Below are positions 1 to 5,526 of a DNA stretch of 5,575 nt, one piece after another. Origin of the DNA: an uncultured Gammaproteobacteria bacterium. GTDB lineage: Bacteria; Pseudomonadota; Gammaproteobacteria; Pseudomonadales; DT-91. Position 1 is the first letter of the stretch. Each line of letters starts with the position of its first letter. The notes under the pieces are model-generated. The model did not search any database. It was given only the letters and a program-made list of their open reading frames with translations, and had not been told where the DNA came from. The stretch spans positions 1 to 5,575 of the forward strand of contig CAKMZU010000240.1 in NCBI GenBank assembly GCA_929200485.1, written 5' to 3'. Made by a program: the position numbers and the translations under genes.

Positions 1-810
1 GAAGTATGGGCGCAAGGTTGGTCTGAGCCAAATGCCGGGTCTGATATGGCTGCCGTTCGTGCCAAAGCCGAATTAACAGACGATGGCGAGCACTATATCA
101 TTAACGGGCAAAAGACCTGGTCTACTCGTGCTGTTTGGGCTGATCAATGTTTTGGGATGTTCCGTACTGATCCTGAATCACAGCGTCATAAAGGCTTAAC
201 CTTTATTCTTGTCCCATTAAATCTGGAAGGCATTACTGTTCGTCCAATCCCTCAGCTTGACGGTTTGCCAGGCTTTGCTGAAATTTTCTTTGATAATGTC
301 AAAGTGCCAGTGAATCGCCGTTTAGGGGGTGAAGGCGAAGGATGGAAAGTCGCTATGGCTACCGCCGGTTTTGAGCGTGGCTTGATGCTTAGATCGCCTG
401 CGCGTTTTCAGGAGACTGCTCGCCGTTTGGTTAAAGTTTACGAAGAAAATCAGGAAAGCGCAGATCGTGATCCATCCATTCGTGATGCGGTGGTTAAAGC
501 CTATATGGCAGCAGAATCCTACTGTTTAACCACTTATGAGACAGCTTGTCGCTTAATCAAAGGCGGTAAGATCGGTGCTGAGTCGTCGACCAATAAAATC
601 TTCTGGTCTGAACTTGATCAAAATATGCATGAAACCGCAATGGCGATTTTATCTGCCCGTGCTGAGCTTGAGCCTTATGCGCCAGCAGCGAAAGGCGTAG
701 GCACTTGGTTAGATGGTTTCTTGTTTGCACAATCTGGCCCAATCTATGCCGGTACCAACGAAATTCAACGCAACATTATTGCCGAGCGTATGCTTGGCAT
801 GCCACGTTAA
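1..810 (+). CDS. Acyl-CoA dehydrogenase, alpha (catalytic) subunit of a steroid-type heteromeric ACAD; 5' end outside window
   Basis: The frame is open from base 1 and gives 269 residues; roughly the first 120 of a usual ~385-400 residues are missing. The enzyme would oxidise an acyl-CoA to a 2-enoyl-CoA with FAD in the cytoplasm. Visible (numbering from base 1): the middle-domain motif GWSEPNAGSDMA (6-17), the TWST segment and the C-terminal IYAGTNEIQ motif (248-256). The residue before GT, which is the catalytic Glu in medium-chain ACADs, is Ala250. Instead Glu125 in GFERG (bases 373-375) sits where isovaleryl-CoA and long-chain ACADs carry their base. The RxQFG...FQ FAD-binding motif expected after it is absent, but is present in the next gene. 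Such a split is known from alpha2-beta2 ACADs of steroid catabolism. The stop codon overlaps the ribosome binding site of the next gene. Family assignment is secure; the heteromeric class is an inference from motifs. Confidence 0.93.
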   Translation, partial: EVWAQGWSEPNAGSDMAAVRAKAELTDDGEHYIINGQKTWSTRAVWADQCFGMFRTDPESQRHKGLTFILVPLNLEGITVRPIPQLDGLPGFAEIFFDNVKVPVNRRLGGEGEGWKVAMATAGFERGLMLRSPARFQETARRLVKVYEENQESADRDPSIRDAVVKAYMAAESYCLTTYETACRLIKGGKIGAESSTNKIFWSELDQNMHETAMAILSARAELEPYAPAAKGVGTWLDGFLFAQSGPIYAGTNEIQRNIIAERMLGMPR

Positions 811-814
811 GGAG
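809..814 (+). promoter_or_regulatory. Ribosome binding site AAGGAG of the second ACAD gene
   Basis: AAGGAG overlaps the TAA stop of the first ACAD gene and lies 7 bases before the ATG at 822. It fixes that ATG as the start, because the same frame is open upstream to an in-frame ATG at 705 that lies deep inside the previous gene. The TAAGGAG arrangement recurs at 1875-1881 before the thiolase gene, so the first three genes are tightly packed and probably cotranscribed. Confidence 0.85.
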
Positions 815-821
815 TCTGACA

Positions 822-1877
822 ATGGATTTTACTTATACTGAAGATCAGTTGTTATTCCAGGACAGCGTGCGTGAGTTTTTGGTTAACGAAGTGACCTGTG
901 AAAAGATTCGTGAACTTTGGGACACTGAAACTGGCCGAAGCGACGAGCTTTGGGGGCAATTGGCCGAGCTGGGCTTAACCGGCATGACTGTGCCTGAAGA
1001 TTTTGGCGGTTTAGGTATGAATGAACTTGATTTTGTTCTTCTTGCTCAAGAATGTGGCTATGTTGCAATACCGAATAACCTGACTGAAACCGTTTTAGTG
1101 GCTGCGCCCTTAATTGCTGCATTGTCAAATGAGGCATTCAAGTCTGAATGGTTACCAAAAATTGCCGAGGGAAGCGCGAAAGTTGCCGTTGGACTTGAGC
1201 AAAACCTATTGATTGAAGATGCGCATGTTGCTGATGTGTTAATTATGCAAAAAGGCAGCGCTTTGTATGCCGTTGATCCTGCTAAAGCAGAATTGGAATT
1301 TAACCAGTCCGTTGATTTGTCTCGTCGTTTATACGCTGTTGACTTTAATGAAGCAGAAGCTGATCTATTGGTTGAGGGCAGTGAAGCCGATAAACTCATC
1401 GCTAAAAGTGTTAATCGTGGGGCATTGGCCTCGGCAGCTCAAGCGATTGGTTTAACCAAACGCATGATTGATATCTCTGTTCAATATACGTCTGAGCGAA
1501 ATCAATTTGGTAAGCCTATTGGCAGTTTTCAAGCCGTTAAACATCGCATGGCGAATGTGGCTGTGCAGTTAGAATATGCAAAAGCACCGGTTGCTTTTGC
1601 GGCTTATGCCATTGCAAACGATTTATCGACAGTAGATAAAAACGTTTCTCATGCGAAATCTGTTGCTTGTGAAGCTTCATTAGCAGGTGCGAAGAACAGC
1701 ATTCAGGTGCATGGCGCTATGGGTTATACCTTTGAAGTCGATCTTCATATTTTTATGAAAAAAGCTTGGGCTCTGAATAACACCTGGGGCGACCAGGCCT
1801 TCCATAAAGCGCGTGTGGCAGATGCGATTTTTGCAGATAGCGACAAAATTGGCGCTGGTTACACTTTTGTAGGATAA
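822..1877 (+). CDS. Acyl-CoA dehydrogenase-like beta subunit, partner of the preceding ACAD
   Basis: A protein of 351 residues starting MDFTYTEDQ, a typical ACAD N-terminus, with VPEDFGGLG at 58-66. The middle beta-domain is degenerate: no SEPxAGSD motif is found and the region 125-190 is short and poorly conserved. The C-terminal helical domain is intact, with RNQFGKPIGSFQAVKHRMA (226-244), the arginine/glutamine FAD-binding motif, and QVHGAMGYTFEVDLH (295-309). It ends without the IYxGTxEIQ segment that normally carries or follows the catalytic base. It therefore lacks exactly what the upstream subunit has and supplies what that one lacks, as in FadE/ChsE-type heterotetramers of steroid degradation. 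The gap to the upstream stop is 11 bases. It probably has no activity alone; pairing with the upstream product is inferred. Confidence 0.92.
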   Translation: MDFTYTEDQLLFQDSVREFLVNEVTCEKIRELWDTETGRSDELWGQLAELGLTGMTVPEDFGGLGMNELDFVLLAQECGYVAIPNNLTETVLVAAPLIAALSNEAFKSEWLPKIAEGSAKVAVGLEQNLLIEDAHVADVLIMQKGSALYAVDPAKAELEFNQSVDLSRRLYAVDFNEAEADLLVEGSEADKLIAKSVNRGALASAAQAIGLTKRMIDISVQYTSERNQFGKPIGSFQAVKHRMANVAVQLEYAKAPVAFAAYAIANDLSTVDKNVSHAKSVACEASLAGAKNSIQVHGAMGYTFEVDLHIFMKKAWALNNTWGDQAFHKARVADAIFADSDKIGAGYTFVG

Positions 1878-1888
1878 GGAGAAGAATA

Positions 1889-3043
1889 ATGGCTGAAGCT
1901 TATATTATTGATGCAGTTCGCTCCCCAACGGGTCGCCGTAAGGGTGGTTTGGCGCATGTGCATGGTGCAGATTTAGGTGCTCATGTATTAAAGGCCATCG
2001 TTGAGCGTAACCCGATTCCTGATAACGAATATGACGATGTGATTTTTGGATGTTGCGATACTGTCGGTACTTTAGCTGGTGATATCGCGCGAACGGCTTG
2101 GCTGGCTGCAGGGCTTAGCGATGAAGTGCCGGGTACTACCATTGACCGTCAATGCGGTTCATCTCAGCAAGCCGTTCACTTTGCAGCACAAGCGGTTATG
2201 TCTGGTACACAAGATGTTGTGATTGCCGGTGGTGTACAAACCATGACGCAAATTCCTATTTCATTTGCGATGACAGCCGCTGAGCCTTTGGGTATTAAAG
2301 ACCCATTCTCAGGTTCTAAAGGTTGGGTTGAGCGTTATGGTGAAGAGCCGCCTACGCAGTTTAAATCAGCACAAATGATCGCGGATAAATGGGGCATTTC
2401 TCGTAAAGAACTTGAAGAATATGCATTGCAGTCGCATCAACGTGCCATTACGGCTATTAAAGAAGGCCGTTTTGATAATGAGATCATGCCATTAGAAGGT
2501 GTAACTACTGACGAGACACCACGTGAAACCACATTAGACAAAATGGCCGAGTTGGATTTCTTGTTTGGTTGCGACAAGGTCACAGCAGCGGTTGCTTCGC
2601 AAACCTGTGATGCATCCTCTGCTATTTTGATTGCTTCGAAAGAAGCCGTTGAGAAGTATGGCTTAAAACCACGCGCCCGTATTCATCACATCAGTGTGCG
2701 TGCAGAAGATCCAATCTGGATGTTAACGGCACCAATTCCTGCAACCGAATATGCACTTAAAAAAGCAGGCATGACTTTAGATGATATAGATTTAGTTGAA
2801 ATCAATGAAGCATTTGCATCTGTTGTTTTAGCTTGGTTAAAAGAGACAGGCTATCCGCTTGAAAAGACCAACGTCAATGGTGGTGCGATTGCGTTAGGTC
2901 ATCCGTTAGGTGCAACTGGCGCAAAACTAATGACTACCTTGTTAAATGAATTAGAACGCACAGGGGGTCGCTTTGGTTTACAAACAATGTGCGAAGGTGG
3001 TGGTCAGGCAAATGTGACAATTATTGAACGATTGGACAATTAA
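1889..3043 (+). CDS. Acetyl-CoA C-acyltransferase (thiolase), FadA6-like
   Basis: A complete thiolase of 384 residues, close to the usual 380-400. It cleaves a 3-ketoacyl-CoA with CoA to release acetyl-CoA or propionyl-CoA and a shortened acyl-CoA. The nucleophile is Cys89 in DRQCGSSQQA; NEAF (306-309), GHPLGATGA with His338, and the second catalytic cysteine Cys368 in CEGGGQAN are all present, so it should be active. The segments SSQQAVHFAAQAVMSGT, ARIHHISVRAEDP and VEINEAFASVVLAWLKE resemble, from memory, mycobacterial FadA6, which belongs to the regulon for degradation of the last two steroid rings. The start is supported by AAGGAG at 1876-1881, seven bases before the ATG. The gene follows the ACAD pair by 11 bases. 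The thiolase call is certain; the FadA6 subtype is likely but not tested by alignment. Confidence 0.95.
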   Translation: MAEAYIIDAVRSPTGRRKGGLAHVHGADLGAHVLKAIVERNPIPDNEYDDVIFGCCDTVGTLAGDIARTAWLAAGLSDEVPGTTIDRQCGSSQQAVHFAAQAVMSGTQDVVIAGGVQTMTQIPISFAMTAAEPLGIKDPFSGSKGWVERYGEEPPTQFKSAQMIADKWGISRKELEEYALQSHQRAITAIKEGRFDNEIMPLEGVTTDETPRETTLDKMAELDFLFGCDKVTAAVASQTCDASSAILIASKEAVEKYGLKPRARIHHISVRAEDPIWMLTAPIPATEYALKKAGMTLDDIDLVEINEAFASVVLAWLKETGYPLEKTNVNGGAIALGHPLGATGAKLMTTLLNELERTGGRFGLQTMCEGGGQANVTIIERLDN

Positions 3044-3051
3044 ATACATCT

Positions 3052-3087
3052 AAATCTCCTGCTCTTTTATTTTTAAGTAGGGGGTTT
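3052..3087 (+). promoter_or_regulatory. Predicted mRNA hairpin that masks the ribosome binding site of the small exported protein gene
   Basis: AAATCTCCTGCT (3052-3063) can pair along its whole length with AGTAGGGGGTTT (3076-3087), giving 12 base pairs of which three are G-U, closed by a 12-base loop made almost wholly of A and U. The 3' arm contains the complete Shine-Dalgarno sequence AGGGGG (3079-3084) and ends two bases before the ATG at 3089. The CUCCU in the 5' arm acts as an anti-Shine-Dalgarno. This suggests translational repression that opens under some condition (temperature, RNA chaperone or ligand). A role as intergenic processing or stability hairpin, or weak attenuator, is also possible; there is no U-tract after the stem, so a classical terminator is unlikely. 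The pairing was read by eye; no energy was computed. Confidence 0.55.
3079..3084 (+). promoter_or_regulatory. Shine-Dalgarno AGGGGG of the small cysteine-rich gene
   Basis: This purine run lies 4 bases before ATG 3089 but only 1 base before the in-frame TTG at 3086, so it selects the ATG. It is the sole plausible ribosome binding site for the gene and lies entirely within the 3' arm of the hairpin at 3052-3087. Confidence 0.6.
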
Positions 3088-3088
3088 G

Positions 3089-3373
3089 ATGAGCAAGCTT
3101 AAGAGGCAGTTGGTTTTTTTTATTTTGATTATCTTTGCAGGATTGTCATCGTCCGAGGATGTATTTTGTGATTCTTGTCAGGAAAAAATGACTCAGATTA
3201 CAGCCTGTGATTGGGTTTGCCAAAATATTAAGTGTGCTAGCAAGCTGACGTATGAAACACCGCCATCCTCTGATGATGAGAATGAAGGAGGTTGTGCTGC
3301 CGATATAGATTATAATCAAATTTTTGTAGCGTTTATGTGGGCCGTTAGAAAAGCTTTTAACTGGGGAAAATAA
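3089..3373 (+). CDS. Small exported cysteine-rich protein of unknown function inside the beta-oxidation operon
   Basis: I do not recognise this 94-residue protein. It begins with a basic stretch (SKLKRQ) followed by a hydrophobic core at about 8-19 and a polar SSSED region, a good Sec signal peptide with cleavage around 20-23; no lipobox cysteine is visible. The mature part has six cysteines (27, 30, 40, 44, 49, 69), starting with a CDSC pair in CxxC spacing, then an acidic stretch (SDDENEGG, 61-68) and a hydrophobic/aromatic C-terminal segment (IFVAFMWAV, 78-86) that could touch a membrane. Even cysteine number and export suggest disulfides or metal binding in the periplasm. A hand count gives about 39% GC, below the sampled catabolic neighbours. 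It starts 45 bases after the thiolase stop and ends one base before the dehydrogenase start. Its reality rests on the signal peptide, the cysteines, the ribosome site and the tight fit in the operon. Confidence 0.72.
   Translation: MSKLKRQLVFFILIIFAGLSSSEDVFCDSCQEKMTQITACDWVCQNIKCASKLTYETPPSSDDENEGGCAADIDYNQIFVAFMWAVRKAFNWGK
3363..3366 (+). promoter_or_regulatory. Weak ribosome binding site of the dehydrogenase, inside the small gene
   Basis: GGGG eight bases before ATG 3375 is the only purine run available for the dehydrogenase. It lies in the last codons of the small cysteine-rich gene, whose TAA (3371-3373) is separated from the dehydrogenase ATG by a single A. Ribosomes finishing the small gene would be placed on this start, so translational coupling is plausible. 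Confidence 0.5.
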
Positions 3374-3374
3374 A

Positions 3375-4259
3375 ATGGGCGTATGCCAAGATAGAGTAGT
3401 TATTATTACAGGTGCGGGTGGCGGCTTGGGTCGTGGTCATGCATTGGAATTCGCTAAAGAAGGCGCTTGTGTTGTCGTTAACGACATCAATAAAGAAGCC
3501 GCAGAGAAAGTAGCTGAAGAAATCAAAGCGGCGGGCGGTAAAGCCATTGCTAATACCTCTGATATTACCAATTATGAAGACAGTGCCAATGCGGTTAAAG
3601 AAGCCATTGATGCGTTTGGCGATCTTCATGCGGTATTGAATAACGCAGGTGTTAACCGCGACCGTATGTTTGCTTCAATGACGGAATCTGAGTGGGATAC
3701 GATTATGGCCGTTCACTTAAAAGGTCACTTCTGTATCACTTCCCACGCTGTTCAGTATTGGCGTGGTCAAGCCAAAGCAGGTAATCCTGTTTCTGGTCGT
3801 ATTATCAATACGACCTCAGGTGCTGGTCTTCAAGGTTCTGTTGGCCAGTCAAATTACGCAGCTGCTAAAGCAGGTATTTGTGCATTGACACTTAATCAGG
3901 CCGCTGAGTTAGGTCGTTATGGTATTACTGCAAACGCTATTGCTCCTGCCGCTCGTACGGGTATGACAACAGCGGTTGAAGCGATGGCAGAGCGTATGAA
4001 GGCGCCAGAAGACGGCAGCTTTGATTACTGGGATCCACAAAATGTATCACCGTTATTGGTTTGGTTGGGTTCTGAAGCAGGTGGTGAAATCACCGGTCGT
4101 ATTTTTGAAGCGGAAGGCGGTAAAATTTCTATTGCAGATGGCTGGCGTTCAACTGAAGGTGTTGATAAAGGCGCTAAGTGGGAAGCAGGTGAAATTGGTG
4201 ATGCGATGAAAACCTTGCTTGAAAAAGAAGTTCCGGCACAAAAAGTTTACGGAACTTAA
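3375..4259 (+). CDS. Short-chain dehydrogenase/reductase, HSD17B4/MFE-2-like 3-hydroxyacyl-CoA dehydrogenase
   Basis: A complete classical SDR of 294 residues. The Rossmann glycine motif TGAGGGLG is at 12-19; Asp37 at the end of strand 2 (VVVND) predicts NAD+ rather than NADP+; NNAG is at 89-92; the catalytic Ser148, Tyr161 and Lys165 have the normal spacing (SNYAAAK). His114 in AVHLKGHF takes the place of the usual Asn, as I recall for HSD17B4-type domains. RGHALEFA, GSVGQSNYAAAK and NAIAPAARTGMT are typical of the 3-hydroxyacyl-CoA dehydrogenase domain of peroxisomal MFE-2. A tail of about 35 residues (260-294) extends beyond the core. It probably oxidises the 3-hydroxyacyl-CoA that feeds the upstream thiolase. 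The MGVCQDRVVIITG start is normal for the family. The gene ends the operon: the next gene is convergent. The exact substrate is unknown; a steroid-derived acyl-CoA is inferred from the neighbours. Confidence 0.92.
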   Translation: MGVCQDRVVIITGAGGGLGRGHALEFAKEGACVVVNDINKEAAEKVAEEIKAAGGKAIANTSDITNYEDSANAVKEAIDAFGDLHAVLNNAGVNRDRMFASMTESEWDTIMAVHLKGHFCITSHAVQYWRGQAKAGNPVSGRIINTTSGAGLQGSVGQSNYAAAKAGICALTLNQAAELGRYGITANAIAPAARTGMTTAVEAMAERMKAPEDGSFDYWDPQNVSPLLVWLGSEAGGEITGRIFEAEGGKISIADGWRSTEGVDKGAKWEAGEIGDAMKTLLEKEVPAQKVYGT

Positions 4260-4288
4260 TTTTTCAATCTTCATTACTTCGAATGATT

Positions 4289-4321
4289 TTGCAGGTAGGC
4301 AGGTAGATTGACTGCCTGCAA
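4289..4321. terminator. Possible hairpin terminator between convergent genes
   Basis: The 62-base gap between the dehydrogenase and the convergent hydrolase gene holds an inverted repeat. GTAGGCAG (4295-4302) pairs with CTGCCTGC (4312-4319) with one G-U and a 9-base loop. Alternatively TTGCAGG (4289-4295) pairs with CCTGCAA (4315-4321) and CAG with CTG inside, leaving a TAGG bulge. The position fits a shared terminator, but no U-tract directly follows on either strand (the nearest T run on the plus strand is at 4332-4336), so intrinsic termination is not assured. Confidence 0.4.
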
Positions 4322-5341
4322 TTAGTTATCCTTTTTACTATCTTCCGGACTAATTTCTTTAGTCTCATCATCTCTTTCGTTATCAGCTCTTTCGTTATCA
4401 GCTCTCGTTATATAAGCTTCAGTCTCTTGATCTTTGTCGTTTGTGTCATCTGGTTCTTTAACCTGTGTGTCAGGCTGCCCTCCATTATTAATAATGTCAA
4501 CGATGATTTCTGTTACACTTTTCTTTTTACCGTCAATCTCTTCATGGCTGGTTGCTTCCCAATTTAAATGGTGATTAGTCGGGGATTCTACTAAAAAAAG
4601 TTTTCCTTCTCCTATGGGTTTACGATGGGAGTCTTCCATGAAAGTATCACTTTTATCTCGAATGACGTCTGTTTTATATCTTCCTTCGGGGTTGAAATCC
4701 CAACCTATCGCAGAGAAAAGCCATCTGGGAATTTTTATTATTTTATCCAGTTTTTCGAATGAACAAAAAGAAATGATAGAAATGTCTTCGTCTTTCAGAT
4801 CTAGACTTTTCTCTACTTTTGTGGCCACCTTGTCTGATACAGCTGCACCGGTACTATGTCCTAAAAAGGTAATTTTTGTAGGGGTAATCTTCTGCCGAGA
4901 AAGCTCTTCGGTTAAATCATGAGCTGCCTGTTTAGCTAGCCCGTCAAGGCTCGGTTGTATACGGGAATAATTGATGGCTATAACGGGTTGCCTGGTTTCT
5001 GTATTAATGTTCTCTAATACCTTTTCATGACTTTGAAAGTGATCAGCGCAGCCTGTAAAATGAACAACCACAGGCCCTTTATACTCTTCTTTGTCATCAG
5101 AGAACGTTTTTGTATTCTGGGTGTTTTTCTTTGTTGCTAGTTTTAACCAGGGTGCAGTTGCACAAGGAAAACCCGCAGTATACCCCGCACATTTATATAC
5201 GCCATAGGCTATTGGAATAGCAGGGCATGCAGCATAGACTATTAAAGTGCTTAAACCAATCTCGATTGAGTGAGATAGATTGAGTGTAGCGCATAGCATC
5301 ATGACAATAATCGACTTTTTAAAGTGAGATACGAAGATCAT
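4322..5341 (-). CDS. Exported alpha/beta-hydrolase-like protein with acidic repeat tail
   Basis: A protein of 339 residues. The N-terminus (basic FKKS, then hydrophobic 11-20, possible cleavage after SHS at 25) looks like a signal peptide; a second hydrophobic stretch (about 28-48) may anchor it. The core fits an alpha/beta-hydrolase: strand plus oxyanion-type loop VVVHFTG (91-97), then the nucleophile elbow FLGHSTGAA with Ser163 (bases 4853-4855). His257 or His258 in PTNHHLNW are candidate catalytic histidines; the acid could be one of several Asp between 215 and 237. Esterase, lipase or thioesterase activity is possible but the substrate cannot be read. Residues 295-339 are strongly charged (18 of 45 acidic) with an ADNER repeat, probably disordered. 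Mature cysteines are at 39, 51, 60, 98 and 193. No good Shine-Dalgarno precedes the ATG, so the start is less certain; M14 or M15 would cut into the signal peptide. Sampled GC is lower than in the operon, which suggests accessory DNA. Confidence 0.8.
   Translation of the reverse strand: MIFVSHFKKSIIVMMLCATLNLSHSIEIGLSTLIVYAACPAIPIAYGVYKCAGYTAGFPCATAPWLKLATKKNTQNTKTFSDDKEEYKGPVVVHFTGCADHFQSHEKVLENINTETRQPVIAINYSRIQPSLDGLAKQAAHDLTEELSRQKITPTKITFLGHSTGAAVSDKVATKVEKSLDLKDEDISIISFCSFEKLDKIIKIPRWLFSAIGWDFNPEGRYKTDVIRDKSDTFMEDSHRKPIGEGKLFLVESPTNHHLNWEATSHEEIDGKKKSVTEIIVDIINNGGQPDTQVKEPDDTNDKDQETEAYITRADNERADNERDDETKEISPEDSKKDN
4372..4405. repeat. 15-bp tandem repeat (2.3 copies) in the hydrolase tail
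   Basis: CTCTTTCGTTATCAG occurs at 4372-4386 and again, identically, at 4387-4401, with four more matching bases. A shortened third relative (CTCTCGTTAT, 4402-4411) follows. On the minus strand it encodes the repeated pentapeptide ADNER. The period is a multiple of three, so copy-number change would keep the frame. Confidence 0.85.
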
Positions 5342-5380
5342 AGATTTTCAACCGTCAGAGTGTATTTAAGAAAGATATAA

Positions 5381-5506
5381 ATGAACCTAGTTATAAGATT
5401 ATTTTTCTCAGATACAGTTCAAGATAAATCAGGTTTCTTATGTGTTGGAATAGGTGTAAAAGATTACAAAAAGCAGTTAATTATAGAGCCAACGAAAAGC
5501 ATTTAG
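5381..5506 (+). CDS. Doubtful 41-residue open frame
   Basis: An ATG frame runs for 41 codons to TAG (MNLVIRLFFSDTVQDKSGFL at its start, KDYKKQLIIEPTKSI at its end), divergent from the hydrolase gene. The only upstream purine stretch is AAGAAAGA, a weak ribosome site. No motif is recognised. In sequence this AT-rich a frame of this length can arise by chance, so it is listed only as a candidate small protein. Confidence 0.15.
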   Translation: MNLVIRLFFSDTVQDKSGFLCVGIGVKDYKKQLIIEPTKSI

Positions 5507-5526
5507 TCATGTATTATTATAACTAG
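5387..5526. repeat. 10-bp inverted repeat pair in the AT-rich region
   Basis: CTAGTTATAA (5387-5396) is the exact reverse complement of TTATAACTAG (5517-5526), 120 bases apart. Matching stops at both ends of the arms. It nearly brackets the doubtful short frame at 5381-5506. A small non-autonomous element or regulatory sites are possible, but chance is not excluded in such AT-rich DNA. Confidence 0.35.

Noticed and set aside
705..821. Upstream extension of the second ACAD gene to an ATG at 705
   Set aside because: It would overlap the end of the first ACAD gene by over 100 bases in another frame; the extra residues do not resemble ACADs, and AAGGAG at 809-814 points to ATG 822, which gives the normal family N-terminus.
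1058..1399. Minus-strand open frame of 113 codons inside the second ACAD gene
   Set aside because: It is wholly covered by a well-supported gene, is low-complexity (Ser/Ala-rich) and has no domain; a coding shadow. The same applies to the minus-strand frames at 883-1137 and 557-742.
3052..3087. Reading the hairpin before the small gene as an intrinsic terminator of the operon
   Set aside because: The stem is followed by GATGAGC, not a U-tract; its U-rich part is the loop, and the 3' arm is the ribosome site of the next gene.
3086..3088. TTG start for the small cysteine-rich gene
   Set aside because: It lies only one base from the AGGGGG site; the ATG directly after it has better spacing and changes the protein by one residue only.
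3357..3629. Minus-strand open frame of 90 codons over the dehydrogenase start
   Set aside because: It is antisense to the conserved glycine-rich SDR region, rich in Phe and Ile from reverse-complemented codons, with no recognisable family.
4021..4209. Plus-strand open frame of 62 codons inside the dehydrogenase gene
   Set aside because: It is nested in another frame of a clear SDR gene without its own convincing ribosome site; the frame at 1267-1455 is dismissed for the same reason.
4614..4922. Plus-strand open frame of 102 codons antisense to the hydrolase gene
   Set aside because: It overlaps the GHSTG elbow coding region on the other strand; its Ser/Leu-rich product looks like a shadow and shows no domain.
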